Assembly (NCBI RefSeq): GCF_037176765.1
Contig: NC_090024.1
Coordinates: forward strand, 161,306,778-161,370,777
Direction of reading: 5' to 3'
Source of the DNA: Anolis sagrei
Taxonomy: Eukaryota > Chordata > Lepidosauria > Squamata > Anolidae
DNA length: 64,000 nucleotides
Shown: piece by piece, positions 25,630 through 37,619 of the stretch
Layout: every line of letters begins with the position of its first letter
How positions within the stretch are numbered: position 1 is the first letter of the stretch
Translations under genes and position numbers: made by a program
The notes under the pieces: generated by a model
Seen by the model: the letters and a program-made list of their open reading frames with translations, nothing else
Database searches by the model: none
What the model was told of the DNA's origin: nothing

Positions 25630-26375
25630 CAGTGTTTCTCAAACTTCCTAGTGTTTCTCAAACTTCCTAATGCCGTGACCCCTTAATACAGTTCCCCACG
25701 TTGTGGTGACCCCCAACCATAACATTATTTTCGTTGCCACTTCATAACTGTAATTTTGCTACTGTTATGAATCATAATGTAAGCATCTGATATGCAGGAT
25801 GTATTTTCATTCACTGGACCAAATTTAGCACAAATAGCCGATATGTCCAAATTTGAATACTGGTGGGGTTGGGGGGGTTGATTTTGCCATGTGGGAGTTG
25901 TAGTTGACAGGATTTATAGTTCACGTACAATCAAAGAGCATTCTAAACTCCACCAACGTTGCAAATGAACCAAACTTGGCACACAGAACTCCCATGAGCA
26001 ACAGAAAATACTGGAAGGGTCTGGTGGGCATTGAGGTTGAGTCCTCGAGTTGTAGTTCACCTACATCCAGAGAGCACTGTGGACTCAAACAATGATGGAT
26101 CTGGACCAAACTTGGCACAGATACACAATATGCCCATTGGTCGAGTTTGGGGAATATAGACCTTGAAGTTTGGGAGTTGTAGTTTCTGAGATTTATAGTT
26201 CACCTACAATCAAAGAGCACTCTGAACCCCACCCATGATAGAATTGGGCCAAACTTCCCACATGGAATCCCCATGAACAGCAGAAAATACTGTGTTTTCT
26301 GATAATCTTTGACGACCCCTCTGACAGTCCCTTGTGACCTCCCCAGGGGTCTCAACCCCCAAGTGAGAAACGCTG
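25630..26375. mobile_element. hAT non-autonomous element (SPIN/Charlie-like ends)
   Basis: Ends CAGTGTTTCTCAAAC and GTGAGAAACGCTG. Flanks CCTTAGGG / CCTTAGAG match at 7 of 8. The inside repeats a module (TTTATAGTTCACCTACAATC, AACCAAACTTGGCAC) two to three times. A relative lies at about 51183-51590. Confidence 0.82.
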
Positions 26376-27573
26376 CCTTAGAGATTAAAGAGAACCAAGT
26401 TGATAGTATTGGCCTTCGAAAACTAAAACTTATGCTACCAACTTTGTTCTATCAGTTAGTCTGTAAGGTGCTACAAGATCTCATTGAGACACTGGGAGGC
26501 CAGTAGTGGACAAACTCTGTGGTTTCAGGAACCAATTGCCTGTTGCAATGACCCGCCAGGGGCTGAACAAAATGAAAAAGAAAAAGTGAACAAAATTGGA
26601 AGTAGCTGGATGTTCATGATTAGCTTTAAAAATGGAATGAAAATTCAGCCTGTGACCTATTTTAAAGATGAATCAGGAAAAACCATTTGGCCTCTTTTTG
26701 TCTAGGGATTCTTGTGGGATAGGGAACCACAAAAAGTGACTTGACAGTGTACTGTTATTTCTCAACCTGGGAGTAGGGCTGGTGGGAGAAGTGCTTCCTT
26801 TTGGCACCACACACTTTAACAATAATAACCAAAAGCAAAGATGCAAAGCTGCAGGCTGTTGTAATTCCAACAATATCCTTTTTGTGTCCCCCTTCATTGT
26901 GATTTTTAACATCTTTGCCTGATGAACTAGCCAGTGAACTTTGAAAGCTAGCATGATATATTTGTATTATTATTGAGTTGATTTGTTTAAAGATTAATGT
27001 CTAAAGCTTTGTTATATTTAGGCAATCCATGAGGTTTCTCCAAGTATTCTGATATTTTTCCCTTCTTTCATGGCAGTCCCATTTTGGCTACAGTTCTGTC
27101 AGCATTCACCATTTGAGTTTGCTATTAGATTACATCCATCTTTCATTCCGAGAACGCAATATAGCCAGCACAGCTTAAAAATGAACAGTGGGAAATACCA
27201 CTTTGTAAACTTCATTCTTCTTAAAACACAGAGGATGTCATAAATGTATATAAACTGAGCTTAGGGAAACATTGATTTTGATTCCTAAAGTTAATTGGAA
27301 ATCTCAGCCAAGCAAAGGCTCACTTAAAAAAAAGACCTGGAGTCTGTGTATTGTTGACCTGAGTTCAACCATCTTTTTAAAAAGTTGCCTAGGAATTATC
27401 TATTGTCAAAATAGGGGCCATACTAATGTTGGGAAATACAGTATGTTTACACAAACATGGCACCTATAAGCACACAGGATCTGACTTACAAGTGGTTACA
27501 CACTACTGTGTCAATTTGAAATGAATTGTAGCAGCAGCAGTCTTCTTAAAAGTTGTGTAATGGTGCATATAGT

Positions 27574-27901
27574 AAAGGTAAAGGTTTCCCATTGACATTA
27601 GGTCTAGTTGTGTCCGACTCTGGAAGGTGGTGCTCATCTCAATTTCTAAGCCAACGAGCAGGTGTTGTCCATAGACACCTCCAAGGTCATGTGGCCAACA
27701 TCACTGTATGGTGCACCGTTACCTTCCCACCGGAGCGGTACCTATTGATCTACTCATATTTGCATGTTTTTGAACTACTAGGTTGGCAGAAGCTGGGCTA
27801 ACAGCAGGAGCTCATCTAATCCCCGGATTTGAACCACCAACCTTTCAGTCAGCAAGTTCAGCAGCTTAGTGGTTTAACATGCTACACTACTGGGGGTTCC
27901 C
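27574..27901 (-). mobile_element. Sauria-type SINE
   Basis: Reverse complement: TAAAGGTAAAGGTTTCCC tail, GTCTAGTTGTGTCCGACTC BovB-like end, and a tRNA-like head near GGGGGTTCC. Flanked by a 16-bp duplication, TAATGGTGCATATAGT / TAATGATGCATATAGT. Confidence 0.9.
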
Positions 27902-28965
27902 TAATGATGCATATAGTCACAGATAAATTAAAAAAAACTTTAGGTGGACCTTTCAGGAGCAGGAATTTTTAGGGCTGATTCTTGTGTGAATCATCCTCAG
28001 TAAAACACATGCTTGAAATCTAGGTTTATATAGGAAGGCAGTTGTCATACACATTCTTAATTATTGTCAACATCCAGTGAAACCAATTGGACTTCCTTGA
28101 AATTACATGAATATGGAACTGAGATTTAAAACAGACATCTTTTTCTATGTTAAATTTACGGAAGTGTGAAACAAAAGTGAAATTTAGATTTGCAATTCTA
28201 GGTGCTTAAGGTATTTAATTCAGCAATGATGCTAGTTTTTGTGCTTCCATTTCACTTGTGTGAATTTAGAAATAAATAACAAGTGAACTAATAACGGAAC
28301 AGTAGCTTTTCTTTCAGGCCCCGATATTCCTTAAAGTATCATTTTTCATTTACATTTTAAAGTTTTTATTCCTACCTTTAAAAGCAGTAACTAGCAGTAG
28401 TCTAGAAAACTAACATTTCTTGTTTATTCAAGCATGACATAGTACAATAAAAACAAATTCTTAGTAGGGTCTTGGTGTCTAGGCCTGTTCTTGGGATCAT
28501 TTTGGGAGCCAATTCAAAAAATTGCATTAAATGGACTGCATCAGCTCTAGTTTCTTAGATATGATTATCATGATTTTTTATTGGTAAACAGATGGTGACA
28601 GCTATATGGAATATGTATTTCAAAAACTAGAGCTGATAGGGGGAAATTCTTGGAATCAGATTAAATCTAATCAGAAACAAGGCTAATATTTGAGGCACCA
28701 AAATATGTGTTGGCCAGTGAGCTACTTCTATCCAGATAGGTTCACAATGACTCTGTTGCACAGTGATTCCGTTACTCTTCTTGCAAAATATGTGATTCCT
28801 GGCCATAAATGTCTCATATACTTGATGCTCATAATTCCTCCAGGTTCCATGCTTTTGAATGATTTGCTTTTCACTGGATCTTCACATATGGTGATCTAAG
28901 TTTTCTGAGATACTGTTTGATGGTCTGCTATTGCTCAATACTTATCTATTGTCTAACTGGACAAA

Positions 28966-29304
28966 GGAGCCCCCAGTGACGCAGCGGGTTAAACTGCTGA
29001 GCTGCTGAACTTGCTGACCAAAAGGTGGCGGTTCAAATCCAGGGACTGAACTACCACTGTTAACTCCAGCTTCTGCCAACCTAAGAGTTTGAAAAAATGC
29101 AAATGTGAGTAGAATAGGTATTGCTCCAGCGCTCCATGCAGTCATGCCAGCCACATGACCTTGGAGGTGTCTACGGACAACGTCGGCTCTTTGGCTTAGA
29201 AATGGAGATGAGCCACCACCACCACCACCACACCCCCCCCCCCCCCCCGAGTTGGACACGACTGGACTCAATGTCAGGGGAAAACTTTTACCTTTACTTT
29301 ACTG
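28966..29304 (+). mobile_element. Sauria-type SINE
   Basis: Starts GGAGCCCCCAGTGACGCAG with tRNA-like A and B boxes (GGTTCAAATCC) and ends GTTGGACACGACTGGACTC, then CCTTTACTTT. ACTGGACAAA flanks both sides (28956-28965, 29305-29314). A (CCA)n plus C15 expansion sits inside at about 29212-29249. Confidence 0.93.
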
Positions 29305-29319
29305 ACTGGACAAAATAAT

Positions 29320-30010
29320 TTTTTTCATTTGTAATCAACAAGCAGGAACAACCCAGTTAGCATATTTTAAACAAAAACACAGCCATAGTTTTACCATTTA
29401 TTGGGTTGTTACTTTGTTTGAATTTACTGGCTTATGTTGTCCTTTCTTTGGCAGTTATCAGATCCAATTACCTTCCTAGCAACAAATAACTGTCAGAAAT
29501 GACATCCCCAACTACAACCAAGACTGAGGGAAAGTTATAATATCATAATAACCCCATTAAGAAGTAAAAAATATTATTGATAGTAACATGGTAGTCTGTT
29601 TTAAAGAAGGGTTTTGTTTACTTTGTTTTTAAAGGAAAAAGTAAAAGGACTTCAAATGACTATGGACAGTGGCAAAGGCTAACAACGTGTAACAACTGTA
29701 TTTCAGTAGTGTACTCAAATACGAATTTGTGTCATGCCTCTCTGACTCTGCCAAATATTCAAAAGCTTTGGTCTGAGAAAGAGTTTTATGATCTCAATTA
29801 TCTCTCCTAGGTGAAGTAAAAAAGAAAGAAATTTTAAGTGGAAGAAGTGTGTTCAATGTTTTCAGATCACTATTCAGTCTTTAAACAAATGTGCTCAGAC
29901 AGGTCAGCAAATACAGGGCAACACAGTGCTTTATTGTGGTGAAATCTTAGGCGCAGTTTGGATATTGCATATTCTGTATTAAAGATCAGAGTCTGAATAA
30001 GTTACTACCA
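29320..30010. other. intergenic sequence downstream of TYW3
   Basis: No exon or bounded element recognised; the two AATAAA hexamers on the minus strand near its right end are possible TYW3 3' signals. Confidence 0.4.
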
Positions 30011-30014
30011 GTAT

Positions 30015-30020
30015 TTTATT
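30015..30020 (-). promoter_or_regulatory. candidate TYW3 poly(A) signal
   Basis: AATAAA on the minus strand about 230 nt past the TYW3 stop; another lies at 29930-29935. Either could end the transcript. No transcript evidence is available. Confidence 0.45.
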
Positions 30021-30247
30021 GAAAATCCATGGGATTTTTCATGTTCACCTACAATTGTGGCACTTCATTACTTTGCCTGTAACTTAATATAATAAGATTA
30101 TTAAGAATAGCTTTGGCCATAACTTCATAACCACAGATGTATTAAGAATATGCTACTTTCTAAAGCATAATAAGACCCTAAGCTCTTACAAAGAGCAGTA
30201 CAAAATAAAACATTATACTAACACAATACAGATATGTCTACTTTGTA

Positions 30248-30470
30248 CTATGCTTCTTGCAACACATTAATATTGCTTTGTGTCTCATTGTCACTTTCAA
30301 ATCCTGCATGTTTCCCTGGAGAAAGACATCTGTCTTTATTATTAGAGGTTCCTTTAGCTTTCCCTTTTCTTCTGTAAGTGTCGGTAGCATTGCTTTTTTC
30401 TTTCTCCTCAAAAAGCAAACTACTGGATTGATCTCTGTTTTCCAATGCAATCTGTAGAGAGCTGTAAAAT
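30248..30470 (-). CDS. TYW3: TYW3 terminal coding exon 6 (to residue 268 and stop)
   Basis: Acceptor TTTAG then A, completing the split Arg; [10 protein letters not shown] follows and aligns with human FYNCLQHALE. The lysine- and serine-rich tail ends GFESDNETQ, then SNINVLQEA and TAG. Human ends in an acidic run that is reduced here, as expected for a poorly conserved tail. Confidence 0.88.
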
Positions 30471-33400
30471 CTAAACAAACAAAGAATAAATAAAACATAG
30501 ATTTGCATTTTTTTTAAAAATCAGACATTCTTATTTTTAGTTCACTTGGATCTCACAATTCAAAAGCTACAGATTTAGAACAAGAATTACAGACCACATG
30601 AAGACAAATGAGTATATATGTAAACAAAAGCTTTTTAATATATTTTTCAGATGCATTTAAAACACATTGCCCATGTTAAAAAACATAACACAAAAGGCAT
30701 CACTATATGCAGTCACTATAATGAAGTTTGATGAAAGCTTATTGGCATGTTCAAAACTGATTATTTAGGCCTAATTTCTAAACTTCATGCTTTGATTGCA
30801 TCTGTCAAAAAGAGACAGAGCAATATATGTTAAAACCTGCTTCATATCAAGCCAATTTTATTCTAATATCCAGTACCAGACTCCTAATAACTCACCTACA
30901 TATTTTTCACTTGATGCGCACAATAAGTAATTACTAAGATGGACAGGGGTTTTTTTTGCACAAACCTGTCAATTCTTCTCCTGTTTTCTTCCATCTTTTG
31001 ATTAGCAACTTGGACGACAAAATCAACATATTCTTCACTGACCATCAGTTTTCCTTTCTGGCTTAGTGGAACTTCCAAGCAATGGGTGCTCCGCACAGCC
31101 TACAGCAATACAAAATCAACGCTCTGATACAAAAACAGCCTCACTGGATCTATAATTTGGCAAAAATCCGTCATCAAAAATTAACTAAGTGGCAGGAGGA
31201 GCATATTGGAAATCACACTATTTCACCATAATGTGCCATCTTATATTATTTTACTAATCATTGAATATTTGACATAGTTTTCATCAACATTACTCACAGG
31301 AGTAACCATTATATCATTCTCTTTGACAAATGGCTGCATTCATTGCTGCACTTGAGACTTGAACAAAATCACTTGGAGTCTCTTCATAGATTCAACTTTC
31401 TCAACTTTCTATGACAGAGTACATCCATACTGTATTTCATTGCATAATAGCGGTCACTGCACAATAGTTTCATCCCTCTTTTTTTTGGGGGGGGGGGAGG
31501 GTGTCCCAAAATGAGGTTTTCACCTTTCTCGCATGATAGTCACATCCTTGATTCACCTGCCCATGTGCCTGAGACCTCAAAGGGGCTTTCTTTTATCACA
31601 TAATAATTGCCACCACAAAAAAAATCACAAAAGAGGTTCACCATTTTACTACCTCATTATATATATTGGGACCTGGCATCCATGGATTTTTTAAGGGTCC
31701 TGGAACCAAACCCCAGCTGATACCGAGGTCCCCTGTCCCCAAACATTCTTCAGCATTCAGATGCTGGGCACGGTTTCTTTTGCAGGACTGCAGGGTCTCT
31801 ACCTATCAACTTGACTCCATCTTCCTTGATGGTGGGAGAAACAATTAAACAACATCTGGAAACCCACAGGTGCCATAACCAAGTTCTCCTGGGTGCTGCA
31901 CCTAAGGCCAATTTGTTGTCTGTTTTTCAATGGCTCAAAGAAATGCCAGGGACATCATAGTACAATCACAAATGCATTATCCCCATGAAGTCTCATATTG
32001 ATACTAGCACTGTCTACAAAAAATTGAGACCACGTGGTGAGCCCAGAAGAAGTACTGTATTTTTTTTCTATAGCAAAGTACACAAACCAGAATATACCAT
32101 TATGATCTTTCCTTTTCGGCCAACGGTTATACCAGAGTTCCTGAACCCGGCTTCTATGGCTACAGTGTGCTGTAAAAATAAGACCAAACAGCTAGTGTAA
32201 GTGACATACTTAATTTAGCTTCCATGGCAGGATAAGAACATACTAAGATAGATTTGCAACAATGAAAGAGAGTATTCTATTAGTGCTCTAAATGGTTTTA
32301 GGAATATATCTAATTATTTCCAATTCCTTGCTACATTATACCAAATATAAAGAGTTGGTTCTGTTTTGTATTACTCTGAAATGTTTCAGCAGAAGGAAGC
32401 ACTTCAAACAGTATGCAGCTTATAAATGCTTGTAATTTGATTTCAATAGCAGTATGAAAATACACTTTGACTAAGAAAAATTATATTAAGGTCCTCATGC
32501 ATGAAAGAGCATGGATCTTTTCTCCTAAGCAGCAGAACTATTATATCATACTAAAAGCCAATTCTGAAGAAATTTGGAGCTTGAAAAGCAACTTGCCATA
32601 TGACTTGGACAGAGCTACCACTGGAAGTGGAGAGTGCTGTACTATGTCTCCTCCACAAAGAATGTCCCCTCATTGCAACCACATTACATACATGTCAGCA
32701 AAAGTTTAGGAAGATATTCAGATGGAATTTAATTATACATGTGAAACAAAAGGGAAGAAAAGGAAATGTCAGTGATAGTTTAAAAAGAGACACAGCCACG
32801 CTCCTAACTGAATGAATGGTAGTCACTGAAGAGCAGTAGTTACCAGACAATCTATGCCCCTCGTGGAAAAGAAATGCCAGCCATAAAAGACTGTCATGTT
32901 TTAAATGACCATTCTGGTATTAGTGAGAGCTCTGTCACTGATTTTAACCAAACCATAATTTTTCTAATGAACATCACATCTGCTGAAATAATGGAAATCC
33001 CATTTTTCCACAGTCATATTTTCTTACTTATTAAATATACAGTGCTTCAGGGAATGCTCGAACGTGTGAAAACTAAATCAGGAGCCAACTGTCAGTTATG
33101 TAGTAAGTATGGAATTTAAGTACAACATTTCACTTTACCAGAAGTTGGGCATCTTGCAGTTCTCGACACTGCACGTGAAGTACAAATGGTTCAAATTTGA
33201 ATACGGCATCCTCTTTAGCTTTCTGCAATGCTGTAAGCTGAAAGAGCCATAATATGTCAATATCAAGGCTACATCAGTAAACATTGATAGTAATATATCA
33301 CACTATTATGAACAACATAAGTCGATTCAGCCTACTAATTAAAATACCATATTTCATTGATTCTAAGATGTCACCAACTGTAAGGCTTACACTAATTTTA

Positions 33401-36400
33401 GGACACAAATAGAAAAAAAATCAAGATGTACTGTTTTTAGTGATGTTTATATGGGGAAATGTGTCTAAGAATCAAGTATTTAGTTTTACAAACTTTAATA
33501 CTCATTTTCTTTGTTTGGTTAATTTTTTTTATAAAGGCTTAACTTCCCAAAGGCTGTGGCAGATAACATGTTTCAAAAGGCACCAATGTTTTATTCATAT
33601 TTGAAGTTTCAGCAAAAGCTTCAACCAAACTAATTTTAGAATTTTCTTATACAGTTCAATGATTAAAACAATCCATTGAAAAATAGTGAAACTTTTTCCA
33701 AAGACAAGACAAGCATTGTTGCAAATGACTAATGTCTACATTGGTGTAACAACCTTGGTATCTGTTGGATAATGAAATCAATTTAATCCTGAGTATTCCA
33801 ATGATTTTTTGTAAATGTAAGGAGAGCCAATATTGTGTAGTGATTTGAGTACTAGATTAAGACTTTGAGAAACTACAGTTTAAATTCTTGCTCAGCTATG
33901 AAAAGCCAATGGGTTACCCTGGGCAAGTCACACTCTCTCAGAATCAGAGAAAGACAGAGACAAACTCCATCTGGACAAATTTTGCTTAGAAACCCTGTTC
34001 ACTTTAGTGTTCCCATAAGAAAGAAAAAAATGACTAGAAGGCACACAACAATAACAATCTAATCTAAAAGTGTTTCCATTTTAGAAAAGTCTACAGTTAA
34101 TATTACAGTCCCAACCTTGAGAGTGAAACTAAATAGCTTTGAAGTTCCTTGAAATCTTACCTAATTACGTAATTTCACAACTGCATTAGTTTGTATGGGA
34201 AATACAGAAGTGGCTCCAATAAGAACACTAGCCAAGAAATCTACTTATTCTACAGGAAATTTCTTCTGCCAAGGCTACTATCATGCTAGCATTAAGTGGA
34301 AATGTGTACTCCTCAGAAGGTATTTTCTGTACACAGGCCCCTATTCTGCTGAATGTCGCAAATAACATGATCTTAATTTAAGCAAAGTTTTTTCCATACA
34401 TATGAGGCAAGAGTGGTGGCTAAAATACTCCAGGAAGAGAATCAAATTATGTTTTATTCCTTCAGGACTGAAGGGCGGGGGAGGAAAGGAAAGGAAGAGA
34501 CTGTAATAGTCTTAAAAATACATGCTCACATTCCTGACTGGATGAATATATTTGAAATTATTATTTTGATATTAGTGAGAGCTATGCCACTGATTTTAAC
34601 CATTGTTTTCTTTCAATGTCTTGTTCTTTGTGGGAATATTACACCGTTTCAGTTTTAACTTTTAGTGAATAGAAAATGAGAGAAGATAGTTTGACCAGAC
34701 TTTTGTCCAAAATTTCAAATATGAATGGGGTATTAGCAGCTATTTAAATTTGAAAGTGCACAATTAAACATTACAGAGGGAAGGAACATGCTTCGACCAG
34801 CTATTAAGGATGGATTCAATGGTTTCACATTTGCCTTAATAACTGAAAAACAACTATTAAATGATATCAATTCAGGAAATGAAAAGATTATAAAAAGCTT
34901 ACCACTATGATCCCCCCCCCCCCCCCCAATCATTATAATATTCTATCTCTGTCTTTCGGAGAATCCATGCATGGAGTGGGGAATTAAACTGACCACTTTC
35001 AAAACTCTCTTGGGCTAGAACACCCAGGGAAGGAGGTAGCGAGGTTTTGGTTGCCTTGTTATTGTTCAGCTGGCTGAATCCCCTTCTCCTATATGCCACT
35101 TTCCATTCCTATTGCAAACAGTGAGTGTAGTTATGAGGCTTGATCCTGAACTATGCAGAAAGAATGAGGGTGGGCTGGATCCAGAAGATCCTAGGTCACT
35201 ACTACTATGACCCCTGAACACCCCGATCAAGCCCAGGCTCTTCCAAGGAGGGCATCTGGGGTTTTGGAGACACCCGATTAGTGAAGGTCTTCCCACTACA
35301 ACTCAAGACTGCAACCTTGTTCAATAAGACTATGCAATATTCTCATGAAGAACAAGATACTGAAAGAAACAATCCGAACGGTAACCCTGAACCAATTTCA
35401 ATTCACTTGGCGATACAACTGAACTCACTGGGAACTGCCTTGAGTAAATATGCTTTGCATTTAGAGCAGGCCTACTTTTCAAAAAATCCTAACAAAAAAC
35501 CAAAGTACAAAATGTTGTTTCAGTTAAATATATAAAATCACTTAGAACATCTATGTTTCAAATACCAAATGGTTATATTAAATCCCTTAAAAAATATCAG
35601 ACACCTAAATAACAACTTTATTTATTAGATACCCAGGTTTCTTTTACCATAGTGCATGGTATGTGGATTATTCCTTTATACTTCTTTATTAAGGAGCCAA
35701 AGCTATAAATCAGTGTGGATTTTTGAAGTGCCAACACATGAAACTATTACGCTTTTAAAATAAAAATAACAAACTTAATATTGATTAATGTATTCTTCTG
35801 GGTGTTATTCCCTGCAAAATACTGTGACTGTGATGGTGCCAGCATATTTGAAAATTATTTTAATTACAGGATCCTCATACATCTTGTGGTCTATGCATTT
35901 ATCAACCTTTTTATCCCAGCAAAGGGCATATATAAAATATAGTGATTATACTCTGATCCAAAGTATATATATAAAGGAGAGAAGGCAGAAACTCCAGATG
36001 CAGCAAAACTCTCTTTCCTATATTTGCTGTAATGTCATCAGAAAAAGAGACCAGCCTCGAGAGGCAATTTAAAAAGCAACTTTTTGATATCAGAGCTGCT
36101 ATGGCAGATACTTCAAAGAAAACTTTGGCTGTTCCCCCTCCACACATTTATAGCTTCTTTGGCGTGTGGCCTAAGTCTACAGAGACTGACAAATCATGTT
36201 CCTTCAAAATATGGGTTTGAAATATGTGTTGCGATTGAAGATTATTGTTACCTTATACCTCCTAGATCACTAATTTCCTGCAAAAGGCTCAGCTTTAATA
36301 TTAAAATACTGAAAGTAATTTCCTATAATGTCTTCAAATCATACACCGCAGCCCTTCTTCCATGAAAGCTAACTGCCAAAATTCTCAGTGGATGGAGATC

Positions 36401-37579
36401 AGGCTCTCAATCAATAATTAGGAAAGCATAGCTTTGGAACTGTAATTATATATTGCTGGGGTTAAACCAAGTCCTCTTTCAGATTTGAAAAATGTCCATT
36501 TTTTCATTAAAACATAATAATGCCTTTTGCCATGTGGTCTTTGGATTAGAGTGGAGGAGGGTTCAGAGAAAGTGTTATATATATTTATTGGGACTACAGA
36601 CCTCCTTCCATAGGCTTAAGTTGTACAGTTATGAAATAACCATACCTATTGATCTCTAAAATAGAATCCTTCAGAAATCTTATGTTAATCAGAGTCAGGA
36701 AGCAATTGCCATACATTATTTGCATTATACTATTATGCATTATTCAGAGCAACTTATTGTCGCTTAATGACTCAACTATTATAAAAAGCTTGCTTTCCTA
36801 CTTAAATTGGTAACCTCAATGTTGGGACTTCTGTAATGCACTTTACATTGGGCTATCTCTGTACTAAGTTCAAAACCTCCAATTAATTCAAAATATGTTT
36901 GCCAAATTGGTTACAGGGAGTGAGATTATTACACCTATATTAAAGTCATTCCATTATCGTTGCCAATTAGTTTCTGGAAAAAGTATAGAATGTTGGTTTT
37001 TACCGTTAAAGCTCTATATGGTTTGGGTCCAGGTAACCTACAGGATCACCTTCTCCTGTACAATCTGCTCCAATGACTGAGGTCCTCTGGGGGAGCTTTT
37101 TTCTGTTTTTAATACAGGCAGTTTCTAATTATGAACAAGATAGGTTGTGTAGGTTTGCTCTTAAGTTGAATTTGTTTGTAAGTTGGTACATTTTTAATTG
37201 TAACTCCATCCAAATGTGTGTATATGTATGTGTGTGTGTGAACTTTGGATAGCATAGTTAACACCCCTGTGAGATTTCACCTCATTATCTGTCCCTGTGA
37301 AAATTGGATTTTAGAAAAAGTGGCTTGTTGTGAAAACAAGGATAGGTGAGAAAGCTTCAGTGGAAACACCTTTTCCCCATGATATTTTCCAGAGTGAATT
37401 TCTCTTCCTATAGATTTCTCTCACTTTCTATTGTCTCACCCCTGTTCTTAATTATGAGTCATTTGTAAGTCAGATATTTGTAACTCGTGGACTGCCTGTA
37501 TATGTATTTTTATGGTCCTTTGTTTTACCTATGTAACTTTACCCACCTTAAACTTTGTGGAGGGCATAAAAATAAAATG

Positions 37580-37619
<40 letters not shown>

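Noticed and set aside
28966-29060. tRNA gene suggested by A and B boxes
   Set aside because: The boxes are the head of a Sauria-type SINE with a target duplication and BovB-like tail. No complete cloverleaf is formed.
1-30000. a prokaryote-like or virus-like defence system
   Set aside because: All longer ORFs here are LINE fragments or chance frames, and the whole left part has vertebrate repeat structure.
30238-30498. alternative minus-strand frame over TYW3 exon 6
   Set aside because: It is a shadow frame; only the frame ending at 30248 joins exon 5 and gives [10 protein letters not shown].
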